Source: Eubacteriaceae bacterium
GTDB taxonomy: Bacteria > Bacillota > Clostridia > Lachnospirales > Lachnospiraceae
Length of the DNA: 64,000 nt
Assembly: GCA_910574915.1 (NCBI GenBank)
Contig: CAJTCR010000011.1
Location: 40,704-104,703 of the forward strand
Direction: 5' to 3'
Below the pieces are notes generated by a model. That model was not told where the DNA came from and did no database searches. It saw only the letters and a program-made list of their open reading frames with translations. The stretch's first letter is position 1; every line of letters starts with the position of its first letter. The translations under genes were made by a program, and so were the position numbers. Positions 27,256 through 36,508 of the stretch are shown piece after piece.

Positions 27256-27735
27256 CTACTTGTGGTAAGGCTCATGGCACATAATCCGAAAGCTTCTGTA
27301 GATCTGCTCCAGCAAAATTACACGCATTAACTGGTGCGGAAACGTCATCTTCGAAAAGCTTACCAGGCAGTCCGCACGTTTTAACACGGCATCTGACAGC
27401 CCAAGCGAACCCCCAATGACAAATACGATATGGCTGGTGCCGTTTACGCCAAGCAGCCGTATTTTTTCGGAAAACGCGACAGAATCAAACATGCTTCCTT
27501 CCAGCGCAAGCGCGGCAACGTAGGCGTCCGGGCGGATCTGCTTTAACAGCCGCTCGCCTTCGATGTCCAGAATTTTTCTGTTTTCCATAGCGGACGCATT
27601 CTCAGGCGTCTTTTCATCTGTGGTTTCTACGATTTCCAGCTTGCAGTAGCGTCCCAGCCGCTTTTGAAACTCAGCCACGGCATCCCGGTAAAACGCTTCT
27701 TTGATCTTTCCGACTGCTAATATCGTTATTTTCAT
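27256..27735 (-). CDS. rlmH: 23S rRNA (pseudouridine1915-N3) methyltransferase RlmH
   Basis: RlmH methylates pseudouridine 1915 in helix 69 of 23S rRNA using S-adenosylmethionine. This 159-residue SPOUT protein has the family pattern: MKITILAVGKIKEAFYRDAV, ALEGSMFDSVAFSEKI, HIVFVIGGSLGLSDAVL (the knot region) and C-terminal MRVILLEQIYRSFRIMCHEP YHK. Length matches the E. coli enzyme closely. It is divergent from the zinc-ribbon gene. Its 3' end abuts repeat copy 2 with no separate terminator visible. Confidence 0.97.
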   Translation of the reverse strand: MKITILAVGKIKEAFYRDAVAEFQKRLGRYCKLEIVETTDEKTPENASAMENRKILDIEGERLLKQIRPDAYVAALALEGSMFDSVAFSEKIRLLGVNGTSHIVFVIGGSLGLSDAVLKRADCLVSFSKMTFPHQLMRVILLEQIYRSFRIMCHEPYHK

Positions 27736-27786
27736 TGTTTTTTTCTCCTATTTCGAATTTGTCATAGATTTTCGGCAAAAATATGG

Positions 27787-27792
27787 TATAAT
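27787..27792 (+). promoter_or_regulatory. Extended -10 promoter of the zinc-ribbon/xpt pair
   Basis: TGGTATAAT is an extended -10 element 34 bases upstream of the ATG at 27826. No good -35 is present at 16-18 bases, which fits an extended -10 promoter. Confidence 0.55.
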
Positions 27793-27825
27793 AGCTTCAT
27801 CAATATAAAATCCAGGAGGATCAAT

Positions 27826-28479
27826 ATGTGGTGTCCAAAATGTAAATCCGAATACCGCGACGGTATCACCGTATGTGCTGAATGCAGCACTCCCTTAGTA
27901 AAAACGCTGCCCGTTGAAGTCGATGTTTCCCCCGCACAGCAAAAAGTAAACACATTAAACCGCATAGACGGCAGAGAAAATTTGCAGGCGCTTTCTGACG
28001 GAAACAAAGCTTATGTCCAAATGCATACAAAATACGAGGATATGAAATCGACCGCTTATTCGTTTATACTGGTAGGCGCGGCGGGCATTATTTTGCTTGT
28101 GCTGATTTTTACCGGCATGATCCCGCTGGAATTTGCCGCCTATATGAAAAGCATGATGGGAATTGTTATGGGCGGGATGTTTTTCATTTTTCTTTTGATC
28201 GGCATCCGTTCCTATATGCAGCTCGGAACGCTCAGGCAGCAGGTGCAAACAGAGCTTGCGAATACCGATCAGGCAAAAAACTGGTTTTTTGAAAACTTTA
28301 GCGCAAAGTCTGTCGATGTTTCCACAGAGGTTCGCGAAGACGATCCCATGCAGCAAAAATATTTTAACCGCAGCCGTTTTATGAAACAGCGTTTGCAGGA
28401 ACAATTTCCCAAATATGGGGAAGCTTTTCTGGATTATCTGACAGAACAGTTTTATGAGGAATTGTTTCCGCAGGACTAA
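27826..28479 (+). CDS. Zinc-ribbon membrane protein of unknown function
   Basis: The 217-residue protein begins MWCPKCKSEYRDGITVCAEC, a two-CxxC zinc ribbon, followed by a charged linker, two membrane segments (about 75-95 and 105-125) and a charged C-terminal cytoplasmic tail. Similar ribbon-plus-membrane proteins are frequent and uncharacterised in Lachnospiraceae. The start has AGGAGG seven bases upstream. It precedes xpt by 26 bases and shares its promoter, but nothing in it suggests purine metabolism. Confidence 0.8.
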   Translation: MWCPKCKSEYRDGITVCAECSTPLVKTLPVEVDVSPAQQKVNTLNRIDGRENLQALSDGNKAYVQMHTKYEDMKSTAYSFILVGAAGIILLVLIFTGMIPLEFAAYMKSMMGIVMGGMFFIFLLIGIRSYMQLGTLRQQVQTELANTDQAKNWFFENFSAKSVDVSTEVREDDPMQQKYFNRSRFMKQRLQEQFPKYGEAFLDYLTEQFYEELFPQD

Positions 28480-28505
28480 AAGCAGCAAAATGAGGAGGAG
28501 CACAA

Positions 28506-29087
28506 ATGAAATTATTGGAGGAAAAAGTATTAAAAGAAGGAATTGCGATGAACGAAAACATCTTAAAGGTTGACGGATTTATTAACCACCAGGTCGACCC
28601 TGCGCTGATGAAAGCAATCGGAGAGGATTTTGCCAGCCATTTTCAGGACAAAGGCATTACAAAGGTCGTGACAATCGAAAGCTCCGGCATCGCTCCGGCG
28701 CTCATGACGGCGGCGGCAATGCAGGTGCCTCTTTTGATTTTAAAAAAATCACCGTCCAAGGTGTTAAATAAAAACATGTACCAGACCGTCGTTACTTCTT
28801 ATACAAAAGGGACAAGCTATGAGCTGACGCTTGCCGGGCACTTAATCAGCGAGCATGACCATGTGCTGATTATTGACGATTTTTTGGCAAACGGCGAAGC
28901 TGCCACCGGCGCTATCCGCCTGATCCGTAAAGCACATGCTACCGTCGCAGGCATTGGCATCCTGATCGAAAAATCGTTCCAGCCAGGACGTGCCAAGCTG
29001 GAAGAACAGGGCTTTTCCATTTACTCCCAGGTGCGGATCAAAAGTCTGGGCGAAAATCAGATTGAATTGCTGCCGCAGCAGGATTAG
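28506..29087 (+). CDS. xpt: Xanthine phosphoribosyltransferase
   Basis: Xpt salvages xanthine to XMP using PRPP. The 193-residue protein starts MKLLEEKVLKEGIAMNENIL, shows the Xpt-type IESSGIAPALMTA and the PRPP loop HVLIIDDFLANGEAATG, and ends with the family-like SLGENQIEL. Length equals Bacillus Xpt. The site is GAGGAG eight bases upstream. In many Firmicutes a purine riboswitch controls xpt; the 26-base gap here has no room for one, so it depends on the promoter before the zinc-ribbon gene. Confidence 0.95.
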   Translation: MKLLEEKVLKEGIAMNENILKVDGFINHQVDPALMKAIGEDFASHFQDKGITKVVTIESSGIAPALMTAAAMQVPLLILKKSPSKVLNKNMYQTVVTSYTKGTSYELTLAGHLISEHDHVLIIDDFLANGEAATGAIRLIRKAHATVAGIGILIEKSFQPGRAKLEEQGFSIYSQVRIKSLGENQIELLPQQD

Positions 29088-29122
29088 ACATACAAAACCA
29101 TAAAAAATTTTGTTCGATTTTC

Positions 29123-29160
29123 GAGCCTGTCTTAATATTGACAGGCTCTATTTTAATTTG
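29123..29160. terminator. Terminator between convergent xpt and chitobiase-domain genes
   Basis: GAGCCTGTC (29123-29131) pairs with GACAGGCTC (29140-29148) around an eight-base loop, followed by TATTTTAATTT. In reverse it lies just after the minus-strand stop and is followed by an A/T-rich tract, so it can serve both genes. Confidence 0.8.
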
Positions 29161-30331
29161 CCTGATACGTATAACTTACCTGTGTCACGTCGCTGCTGCT
29201 GCCGTTTGCATCGGTAAGGATTACGGATAGTACAGAGCTTCCTTCTGGCATCGTAATACCACCCGTATACAGGGTGCCGTTTTGCGGAGTCAGCGCCGTT
29301 CCCAGTGACCAGCTATAATATGCCTGGCAGCCGATTGGGACATCGATCGTAATCTGCTGCTGGGTAGTATAAGTGCCGCTTTGCGGATAGACCTGCGGTG
29401 CGCCAGCCATTGTGCCCGTACTGTCTGGTTCCGGCAGATAATTGACCGCATTCAGGCCGATCTGGTAATCGCCGACCGCTTCGTCTCCATAAGCGCCGCG
29501 CTCGTTTTGGCAGATGGCACGTACCGAATAGATATAGCCCTGCTCCAAGGTGATCGGCGACGCATAGCGGATACCATTTTTTTCTGGCGAGGAGCCGTCG
29601 AGCGTATAGTAAATGTCTTCCCCTCTTTCACTTGTAATCGAAAGCGTCTGCCCTGCATCATAGACCCCCGGTGTCAGCACGAGATACGGCGTACCTACTA
29701 AGTATTCGCTCAGCATGGCGGCAATCGCAGAATTTGGCGCATCCTGGGCAAGCCTTTCAATCCCTTTTTGGTTTTCTTTTTCGAGATAGATCGCAAGCAG
29801 TTGTTCGTATGCCTGATAATTGTCCGCGTCCAGGCTGATAATCTTTTTCAACGTTTCTTTTTGTGCCTTTAAGTCATTACTCTCTTCACAGATCGTATTT
29901 TTTAAGGCGAGGTAGGCAAGATTGTCTGTGTCGTCTTTTAACAGCAGATCAACCGAAGCCAGTGCGTTTGGATATGCTTTCTGGGTCATCTGAACCAGGC
30001 AGTTTTGATATTCCGCCTCATGCTTTGCATATACATAGTCTGTGGAAAAGGTCTGCATAAAAAATGCAAGCCCTGCAAATACCGCTGTACTTGTTAACAG
30101 CGCGATAGCAAGCTTTCCCGGCTGTTTTTGAAAAGGCTCGTCAGCCTCTTCATAGTCTTCTTCGTAGTCTTCATAGTTGCCCTGCTCTTTGATTTTACTC
30201 ATTCCTTTCTGATTTGCTACCGCCTGCTGGTACAAGATGGATTCTCCCTGGATGCCCTGGATTGTTTCTTCCTCCCATACGGCATGGAGCAGCTCGTTTT
30301 CCATATTTTTGTAATTAAATTCATCCTTCAT
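29153..30331 (-). CDS. Membrane protein with TPR-like and chitobiase C-terminal-type domains
   Basis: This 392-residue protein has an acidic cytoplasmic N-terminus with a YEDYEEDYEE stretch, one membrane segment (about 74-92), a helical TPR-like region (100-205) and a chitobiase/beta-hexosaminidase C-terminal-like beta domain (EDIYYTLDGSSPEKNGIRY near 238-258) followed by a second partial copy. The function of such Lachnospiraceae proteins is unknown; extracellular placement is inferred from topology. It is 17 bases downstream of folD, so it may be co-transcribed with it. Confidence 0.7.
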   Translation of the reverse strand: MKDEFNYKNMENELLHAVWEEETIQGIQGESILYQQAVANQKGMSKIKEQGNYEDYEEDYEEADEPFQKQPGKLAIALLTSTAVFAGLAFFMQTFSTDYVYAKHEAEYQNCLVQMTQKAYPNALASVDLLLKDDTDNLAYLALKNTICEESNDLKAQKETLKKIISLDADNYQAYEQLLAIYLEKENQKGIERLAQDAPNSAIAAMLSEYLVGTPYLVLTPGVYDAGQTLSITSERGEDIYYTLDGSSPEKNGIRYASPITLEQGYIYSVRAICQNERGAYGDEAVGDYQIGLNAVNYLPEPDSTGTMAGAPQVYPQSGTYTTQQQITIDVPIGCQAYYSWSLGTALTPQNGTLYTGGITMPEGSSVLSVILTDANGSSSDVTQVSYTYQAN

Positions 30332-30348
30332 GCTGCAAAGATGCCTCC

Positions 30349-31188
30349 TTACCGCGTCATCGCTTCCACACAGTTATGCATCAGCATCGCAATCGTCATT
30401 GGCCCTACGCCGCCCGGTACCGGGGTAATTGCTTCCACATGCGCAAACACGCTGTCAAAATCCACGTCTCCGCACAGCTTGTTTTCTGCGCTACGGTGAA
30501 TGCCGACGTCAATGACAACGGCACCTTCCTTTAGATAAGACGCGTCGATCATCTTTGGCTTTCCGACTGCCGCAATTAAAATATCCGCCTGCTTGCAGAC
30601 ATCGCGCAGGTCTTTTGTCTTGGAATGCGCGATCGTAACCGTCGCGTTTTCCCGGAGCATCAAAAGAGACATCGGTTTTCCGACAATGTTGCTGCGCCCG
30701 ACCATTACACAGTTTTTTCCTTCGATGGAGATGCCGGAGCGTTTTAAAAGCTGGATCACACCCGCAGGCGTACAGGAAACATACCCAGGCAGCCCGCTGA
30801 CAAGTGCGCCGACATTTTGCGGATGAAAGCCGTCTACATCTTTTGCAGGATCAATCGCCTGAATAATTTTGTTTTCATTGATCTGCGGCGGTACCGGGAG
30901 CTGCACTAAGATCCCGTTTACCGCTGGATCTTCGTTTAATTTCCCGATCAGGGAAAGCAGTTCCTGCTCCGTTGTCTCATCTGAAAGCTCGTACGAACGC
31001 GATTCAATGCCGATGTACGCGCAGGCACGCTTTTTGTTTCTGACATACACGCTGGACGCAGGGTCGGCGCCGACCTGGATCACGGCAAGGCAGCCCTCGA
31101 TCCCCTGCTCCTTTAGCTGGGCGACTTTTATTTTCAATTCTTCTTTGATTTCCTGTGAAATGCGTTTTCCGTCAATTAAATTTGCCAC
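30349..31188 (-). CDS. folD: Bifunctional methylene-THF dehydrogenase/cyclohydrolase FolD
   Basis: FolD interconverts 5,10-methylene-, methenyl- and 10-formyl-tetrahydrofolate. The 279-residue protein shows VGADPASSVYVRNKKRACAY with the catalytic lysine region, GILVQLPVPPQINE, DVDGFHPQNVG, VVGRSN-type NAD(P) motif (MVGRSNIVGKPMSLLML) and C-terminal TPVPGGVGPMTIAMLMHN. The start is GTG at 31188 with AAGGAG eight bases upstream; the longer frame to 31254 intrudes into the ftsK tail. It follows ftsK closely on the same strand. Confidence 0.96.
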   Translation of the reverse strand: MANLIDGKRISQEIKEELKIKVAQLKEQGIEGCLAVIQVGADPASSVYVRNKKRACAYIGIESRSYELSDETTEQELLSLIGKLNEDPAVNGILVQLPVPPQINENKIIQAIDPAKDVDGFHPQNVGALVSGLPGYVSCTPAGVIQLLKRSGISIEGKNCVMVGRSNIVGKPMSLLMLRENATVTIAHSKTKDLRDVCKQADILIAAVGKPKMIDASYLKEGAVVIDVGIHRSAENKLCGDVDFDSVFAHVEAITPVPGGVGPMTIAMLMHNCVEAMTR

Positions 31189-31234
31189 TGGCTGATCTCC
31201 TTTTCTTCCTATTATAATGCGGTATTGACTGTTG

Positions 31235-34200
31235 CTACAAAACCTCTTCCTCATACTGTGCGAACTGTTCCGGGCTCATCATAATCTTGCGCGGCTTTGT
31301 TCCCTCTTCCGGCCCGACGACGCCTGCCTCTTCAAGCTGGTCCATAATTCTTGCAGCACGGTTAAATCCGATTTTAAAATAACGCTGCAACATGCTGACC
31401 GATGCTTTATCTTTGTCAATTAAAAGCTTTGCTGCATCTGCAAAATAGACGTCCCGCTCGTCTTGGGACGAGACATCCCCTGACGAGCCGCCTGCGGCTG
31501 CGCTTTCTACCTGCTTCGCCACTTCAGGGCTGTACGCGCAGGCGCCGTTTTTCTGTGTCAAAAACTCTACGACATCGGATACTTCTGTATCGGAAACAAA
31601 CGCTCCCTGTACGCGCACCGGCTTTTGATAGCCCTGCGGGTAGAACAGCATATCCCCCTTGCCAAGCAGCTTTTCCGCTCCGTTCATATCCAGGATTGTC
31701 CTGGAATCAATGCCGGAGGTTACAGAAAAAGCGATACGCGAAGGCATATTTGCTTTAATTAACCCTGTAATGACATTGACCGAAGGGCGCTGTGTCGCTA
31801 TAATTAAATGAATGCCTGCTGCTCTGGCAAGCTGTGCCAGACGGCAGATCGCGTCTTCTACATCTGCTGGCGCCGCCATCATAAGGTCTGCAAGCTCGTC
31901 TACAATAATCACAATATACGGCATTTTCTGCGGTTTGTCCTCGTCTGGGATATCTGCGATTTTTTTCACCTTGGCGTTATAGCCTTTCATATCCCGTACG
32001 CCGTAATCTGCAAACTTCTGATAGCGGTCCATCATCTCAGAGACTGCCCAGTGCAGTGCTCCCGCTGCCTTTTTCGGGTCGGTTACGACAGGCAGCAGCA
32101 GATGCGGGATGCCGTTATAGACACTCAGCTCTACGACTTTTGGGTCAATCATAATCAGCTTGACATCGTCAGGATTTGCCTTATAAATAATGCTCATAAT
32201 AATCGTATTAATGCAGACCGATTTTCCAGACCCGGTCGCACCGGCAATTAACAAATGCGGCATTTTGCAGATATCCGTTACAACGACCTGCCCCGCAATA
32301 TCTTTTCCCGCCGCGAATGCACATGGAGACGACTGCTTTTGAAATGCCTCCGATTCGATCAGGTCACGGAACATCACAGGAACGGTCTCTTTATTCGGCA
32401 CTTCAATGCCAATCGCTGCCTTTCCCGGAATCGGCGCTTCGATACGGATGTCTGCGGCTGCCAGGTTAAGTTTGATGTCATCCGCCAGGTTGACGATCTT
32501 GCTGACCTTGACGCCCATTTCCGGCTGGATCTCATAGCGGGTTACCGAAGGTCCGCAGCTTACATTTAAAATCGAAACGTTGACGCCAAAGTTTTTCAGC
32601 GTCTGCTGCAATTTCAGTGCGGTTTCCTGCAAATGCTCCCTCGTATCCCCTGTTTTTGCGGTATTGTCAAAATGCAGCAGATCTACCGGAGGCAGAATAT
32701 ATTCCCGCTTGATCTTTGGCGGCGTCTGTGCAAGCTGCATCTGCACATCCGCTGCTCCCGCTGCCGCCTGCGCCGCCGTCTGTTTTGGCTGCCTTTGCAG
32801 GACTTCGCTGCGCTGTCTGGAAGCTGCCGCGGCAGATTCTGCGCCTGTGTGCTGTGTGCTGCCTGTTTCCTGCTGCGATGCAGCTACAGGAGCTGCGGCA
32901 GATACCCGCTTTGGCGCAGGTGCGGCTGCGGCAAGCTGCTGTGCGATCAGTTCCTGTGCGGAAACGGGCGCAAGATCTGGTACTTCCTCTTCTTCTTTTT
33001 CAAAGTCCGCCACATCCGCTTTGAAAGGTTCCGCATCCTGCGGGGAGCTTGTACTGCCAAACAGTGTATCTGGCACAATATTCCATTCGATTACAGACGC
33101 TGCTTCTGCCTGTGCGGAACGCTGCATATCGTTTGGGATACCAGCCTGCACAGCCGCTTCTTGCAGCAGACCGTCCGCCGATGCGAACGTGCTGTCCGAC
33201 AGATCCAGCATTTCATTGCCGGCAGCCCCTGGCACATCATCCGCCAGAACCGGCTGAATCTGTTCGGAGACCTCAAATATGCCGTCTGTCAAATCCGGCT
33301 GCATCTGTCCGGTGCTTTCATATCTGCCGGCTACTGCATCCGGCTGCATCTGCCCGGATGTTTCATATACGCCGTCCATAAAATCTGGCTTTTGTCCGGC
33401 AGATTCATATATACCGCTAAAAAGATCCGTTTGTGTCGGTTCAGCAGTATCATATACGCTGTCCGCCATACCAGCCTGCGCAGCTCCTGTCTGTTCTGCC
33501 TGCCCGCTGCCTGTGGCACCTTTGATCGATTTGACCGTATCAGCCAGCAGTTCTGAAAACAGCTCCTCAGGATTGGCGGAAACCTCACTGGCATGTCCTT
33601 TGGCGTCTGTACTTTCAGAAGGCTTTAGCGCTACCTTGCGGTTTTTAATCGGGATAATTTTATCGGCTGGAAATGCCGGCATCTGTGTATATCCCATGCC
33701 TGCCGCGGCTAAATTTTGCTGCGGCAGGATCTGCTGCGGCTGTTCTTCCTGCTGCTCGTATTGGCTTTGGCGCGCCACTGGCTCGCTCTGCGGCTTTGGC
33801 AAAGGCTGATTCATCATATAAATCGGAAAATCCTGCACAAATGCCGGGTCAGGCTTGATTTCGCTGACATTGTCTGACGCGCCGGGCGCGGCGTTGTTTT
33901 TAATGCTCGTGTCGATGGATACGCCGCTTACTTTATTGTCGATACGCCGTTTTCTGCGGTCCTGAAACTGCTGGCGCTGGCGGATCGTTTCGTTTTTCGC
34001 TGAAGCGTACACCTTTCTGCTGCCGGACTGAATCGGTTTCCACAAGGAACGCTGCGTCATCAGCACAATACAAATAATCAGCATCACAATATCGATAATA
34101 TACGCGCTGACTGCTCCCAGATGCGGGCGGATCAGCCATGTGAACAGCCCGCCCAACAGCCCGCCGCCGATTCTGTGCTCCGCCGACCATACGTAGGACG

Positions 34201-34552
34201 CAAGCGGCGACGGTACATCGCGGTTCCCGCTGACCAGTTCTAAAAGCATACAGAAAAATATAAAAAATCCAAGCGCTGCCATCTCCTTAATCATCGCGGT
34301 TGTATTTTCCTGATTCGCGATAAAAAAAGCTGTCCCGGCAAATAACAGGATCGGGAATATGTAAGCACTAAGCCCAAACAAGCCGAAAAAGATGCTGCTG
34401 ATAAAGCTGCCCGCTGCCCCGGCGATTCCAAAGTTGCTGATAAATAATATAATAGATACTGCAAGTACTGCCCAAAGGATGACTTCATTTTTAAACGATG
34501 CAGCCGGCCCTGTGCTGTTATCGGATGCTTTCGATGAACGTTTTTTTGCCAT
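31235..34552 (-). CDS. FtsK/SpoIIIE DNA translocase
   Basis: This 1105-residue hexameric motor pumps chromosomal DNA through the septum at division or sporulation. The N-terminus has four to five membrane segments (about 20-175). A long Q/A/P-rich linker (180-640) contains 16-18-residue repeats. The motor domain has the Walker A loop GATGSGKSVCINT (about 771), Walker B IIVDELADLMM and a C-terminal winged-helix gamma domain (VSMLQRYFKIGFNRAARIMD) that reads DNA polarity. Whether it acts like FtsK or SpoIIIE cannot be told from sequence. A TepA-like ClpP gene nearby echoes the Bacillus neighbourhood. Confidence 0.94.
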   Translation of the reverse strand: MAKKRSSKASDNSTGPAASFKNEVILWAVLAVSIILFISNFGIAGAAGSFISSIFFGLFGLSAYIFPILLFAGTAFFIANQENTTAMIKEMAALGFFIFFCMLLELVSGNRDVPSPLASYVWSAEHRIGGGLLGGLFTWLIRPHLGAVSAYIIDIVMLIICIVLMTQRSLWKPIQSGSRKVYASAKNETIRQRQQFQDRRKRRIDNKVSGVSIDTSIKNNAAPGASDNVSEIKPDPAFVQDFPIYMMNQPLPKPQSEPVARQSQYEQQEEQPQQILPQQNLAAAGMGYTQMPAFPADKIIPIKNRKVALKPSESTDAKGHASEVSANPEELFSELLADTVKSIKGATGSGQAEQTGAAQAGMADSVYDTAEPTQTDLFSGIYESAGQKPDFMDGVYETSGQMQPDAVAGRYESTGQMQPDLTDGIFEVSEQIQPVLADDVPGAAGNEMLDLSDSTFASADGLLQEAAVQAGIPNDMQRSAQAEAASVIEWNIVPDTLFGSTSSPQDAEPFKADVADFEKEEEEVPDLAPVSAQELIAQQLAAAAPAPKRVSAAAPVAASQQETGSTQHTGAESAAAASRQRSEVLQRQPKQTAAQAAAGAADVQMQLAQTPPKIKREYILPPVDLLHFDNTAKTGDTREHLQETALKLQQTLKNFGVNVSILNVSCGPSVTRYEIQPEMGVKVSKIVNLADDIKLNLAAADIRIEAPIPGKAAIGIEVPNKETVPVMFRDLIESEAFQKQSSPCAFAAGKDIAGQVVVTDICKMPHLLIAGATGSGKSVCINTIIMSIIYKANPDDVKLIMIDPKVVELSVYNGIPHLLLPVVTDPKKAAGALHWAVSEMMDRYQKFADYGVRDMKGYNAKVKKIADIPDEDKPQKMPYIVIIVDELADLMMAAPADVEDAICRLAQLARAAGIHLIIATQRPSVNVITGLIKANMPSRIAFSVTSGIDSRTILDMNGAEKLLGKGDMLFYPQGYQKPVRVQGAFVSDTEVSDVVEFLTQKNGACAYSPEVAKQVESAAAGGSSGDVSSQDERDVYFADAAKLLIDKDKASVSMLQRYFKIGFNRAARIMDQLEEAGVVGPEEGTKPRKIMMSPEQFAQYEEEVL

Positions 34553-34614
34553 GTCACTTCTCCGTTTCTAATAAAATTCTCCGCCCGCATCTTAAGACCG
34601 AATCCGAGCTTACA

Positions 34615-35493
34615 TTATGCAAGCACAAAATAGGTACTGATCGAAATAATACCTACAATCAGGCAGTAAATGGAAAAGATCGTATACTTTTTCTGCCTTA
34701 CAACATACAGCATAATCTTAATGCAGATATAGCCGACAACCGCTGCTACAAGCGTCCCGACCAGATAATTCGTCCATTCACCCGAACTGATCTCTGAAAC
34801 GCTTTCCAGATCAATAAGCTGCAACACAACCGACCCCAGGATGGCTGGAATCGACATAATAAACGAATATTTTACTGCAAATTTGCGGTCAAAGCCGCTT
34901 AACAGACACGCCGTAATCGTGGTACCAGAGCGTGAAATGCCTGGCAGCGTCGCAAATCCCTGGCAGATGCCGATGATAAACGCGTTCGTATAGCTGACGT
35001 GCCTTGGCGTTTTGTTTCCTTCTTTACACCGGTCTGCGATAAATAACAGTACGGATGTAATAATCAGGCAGATGCCAGGTACAAGCAGAATCGTAGATGC
35101 CTGCTCGATCAGATCCGATGCCGCGACACCGATAATTCCAGTCGGTATCGTAGATACGATCACTAACATTACAAACTTCCGGTAACCATTGCAGATCACC
35201 CTGCGGTACTTTTGCTCTTTCCTGCCCGCAAGTTTTGCAACTGCCGTGCCTACATTGATAAAAAAATCCCCGATAATGCCAAACCCCTCGCAGATCATTT
35301 TCCATATATCGCGGAAATACACTGCAAATACAGCGATCAATGTGCCAAAATGCAGCAGGCAGTCAAATAACAGCCCTGTTTCCTCCAGATCAAACGCTAT
35401 CTGGAACAAAGCAAGATGGCCGGAACTGCTGACGGGCAAAAATTCCGTAATCCCCTGGATCAGCCCCATAAGAATAGCTTCCAATAATGACAT
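34615..35493 (-). CDS. uppP: Undecaprenyl-diphosphatase UppP/BacA
   Basis: UppP dephosphorylates undecaprenyl diphosphate, recycling the lipid carrier for wall synthesis. The 292-residue protein has about eight membrane segments and both signature loops: LIQGITEFLPVSSSGHL near the start, with the catalytic Glu and Ser, and ATLPGISRSGTTI near the middle with the conserved Arg. The site GGGAGG lies seven bases before ATG. It has its own promoter and a T-tailed hairpin in its leader. Confidence 0.96.
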   Translation of the reverse strand: MSLLEAILMGLIQGITEFLPVSSSGHLALFQIAFDLEETGLLFDCLLHFGTLIAVFAVYFRDIWKMICEGFGIIGDFFINVGTAVAKLAGRKEQKYRRVICNGYRKFVMLVIVSTIPTGIIGVAASDLIEQASTILLVPGICLIITSVLLFIADRCKEGNKTPRHVSYTNAFIIGICQGFATLPGISRSGTTITACLLSGFDRKFAVKYSFIMSIPAILGSVVLQLIDLESVSEISSGEWTNYLVGTLVAAVVGYICIKIMLYVVRQKKYTIFSIYCLIVGIISISTYFVLA

Positions 35494-35515
35494 AGTTGTG
35501 CCTCCCTACTGAACA

Positions 35516-35556
35516 GCAAAAAACGAAAACGGGCTGTTTTCGCTTTCTGCTGTAAA
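35516..35556 (-). promoter_or_regulatory. T-tailed hairpin in the uppP leader (possible attenuator)
   Basis: On the minus strand CGAAAAC-AGCCC-GTTTTCG is followed directly by TTTTTT, with an outer CAGCA/TGCTG pairing. It lies between the uppP promoter and start codon, so it would act on transcripts that begin at that promoter as well as on read-through from the ClpP-like gene. Confidence 0.5.
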
Positions 35557-35571
35557 AAATCATATGAAATT

Positions 35572-35600
35572 ATATTACCATATCTTGGGGGAAATGTCAT
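35572..35600 (-). promoter_or_regulatory. Sigma-A promoter of uppP
   Basis: On the minus strand ATGACA (35595-35600), 17 bases, TAATAT (35572-35577) with an upstream TGG (extended -10). The predicted transcript starts near 35565 with a 70-base leader. Confidence 0.65.
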
Positions 35601-35644
35601 TGACTTTCCGCAATTTAGAAAAAATTTATGTTAGAAGCCACTGT

Positions 35645-36349
35645 TTACTTTCCCTTTTCCTGTGCAATCAGCCTGTGCAGCTTGTAAAGCGCCTCTTTCA
35701 TGCCGCCTACTTCGCGGATAATGCCTTCGGATACGGCTTCTTTGCCGACTAAGATCGTCCCCAGGTCTTTGGTCAGCATCGTCGTATTCATCATGAGTTT
35801 TTCCAGGCGGTCTTCTTTTGCGTCACAATGGGAAGCGATAAAACCGATAATGCGGTTCTGCATCTGCTTAAAATAGTCGTACGTCGGCGGTGCGCCGATC
35901 ACCATGCCGTTCATGCGCACCGGATGGATGACCATTGTTCCGGTCGGCACGATAAACGAATAGTCGGTGGAAACCGCAAGCGGCACGCCGATCGAATGGC
36001 TGCCGCCCAGCACTAACGATACGGTAGGCTTGCTTAACGATGCAACCATCTCCGCGATCGCAAGCCCGGATTCAATATCGCCGCCGACGGTATTTAACAA
36101 AAGCATTACGCCGTCAATATTGTCCGCATCTTCAATTTCCGCCAGCTTTGGCAGCACATGCTCGTACTTGGTCGTCTTTGTGTTCGAGGAAAGGCATTCG
36201 TGCCCTTCGATCTCCCCGATCACAGACAGCAGGTAGATCCTATGGTTGTGGTCGTTGCTTTCCAGTGTGACCGCACCATTATTTTTTATATTTTCATTAT
36301 CGGAAATCTCTGTTTCCAGCGCTTCCTTTTTTTTCTGAACATCGCCCAT
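35645..36349 (-). CDS. ClpP-like (TepA-type) serine protease
   Basis: The 234-residue protein has the ClpP/crotonase fold: VMLLLNTVGGDIESGLAIAE, the nucleophile serine in VLGGSHSIGVPLAVST and the histidine in MVIHPVRMNGM. It lacks an obvious membrane segment and is distinct from housekeeping ClpP. The equivalent Bacillus gene (tepA) also neighbours the SpoIIIE translocase, and the family is linked to processing of translocated proteins in sporulation. ATG at 36349 is preferred over 36355 because GAGGG is then seven bases away. Confidence 0.85.
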   Translation of the reverse strand: MGDVQKKKEALETEISDNENIKNNGAVTLESNDHNHRIYLLSVIGEIEGHECLSSNTKTTKYEHVLPKLAEIEDADNIDGVMLLLNTVGGDIESGLAIAEMVASLSKPTVSLVLGGSHSIGVPLAVSTDYSFIVPTGTMVIHPVRMNGMVIGAPPTYDYFKQMQNRIIGFIASHCDAKEDRLEKLMMNTTMLTKDLGTILVGKEAVSEGIIREVGGMKEALYKLHRLIAQEKGK

Positions 36350-36440
36350 ACACATACCCTCATTTCTTTTGGATTTTTTTTGGAAATTCTTTTTGATAGA
36401 GTATGTGCGGTTTTTCTGCTTTTATGCAGACGGCTGAAAC

Positions 36441-36471
36441 AAAAAGGATCGGAAAACTCCAATCCTTTTTT
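36441..36471 (-). terminator. Terminator of glgA
   Basis: AAAAAGGAT at 36441 pairs with ATCCTTTTT at 36462 around GG-AAAACT-CC with one C/A mismatch; on the minus strand the T-run follows the glgA stop by 38 bases. Confidence 0.75.
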
Positions 36472-36508
36472 ATGCAGCCCCATCTCAGATCCATAGCCAT
36501 TCTACTGC

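Noticed and set aside
28480..28505. Purine riboswitch before xpt
   Set aside because: The intergenic gap is 26 bases and holds only the ribosome site; no conserved purine aptamer core upstream of the operon either.
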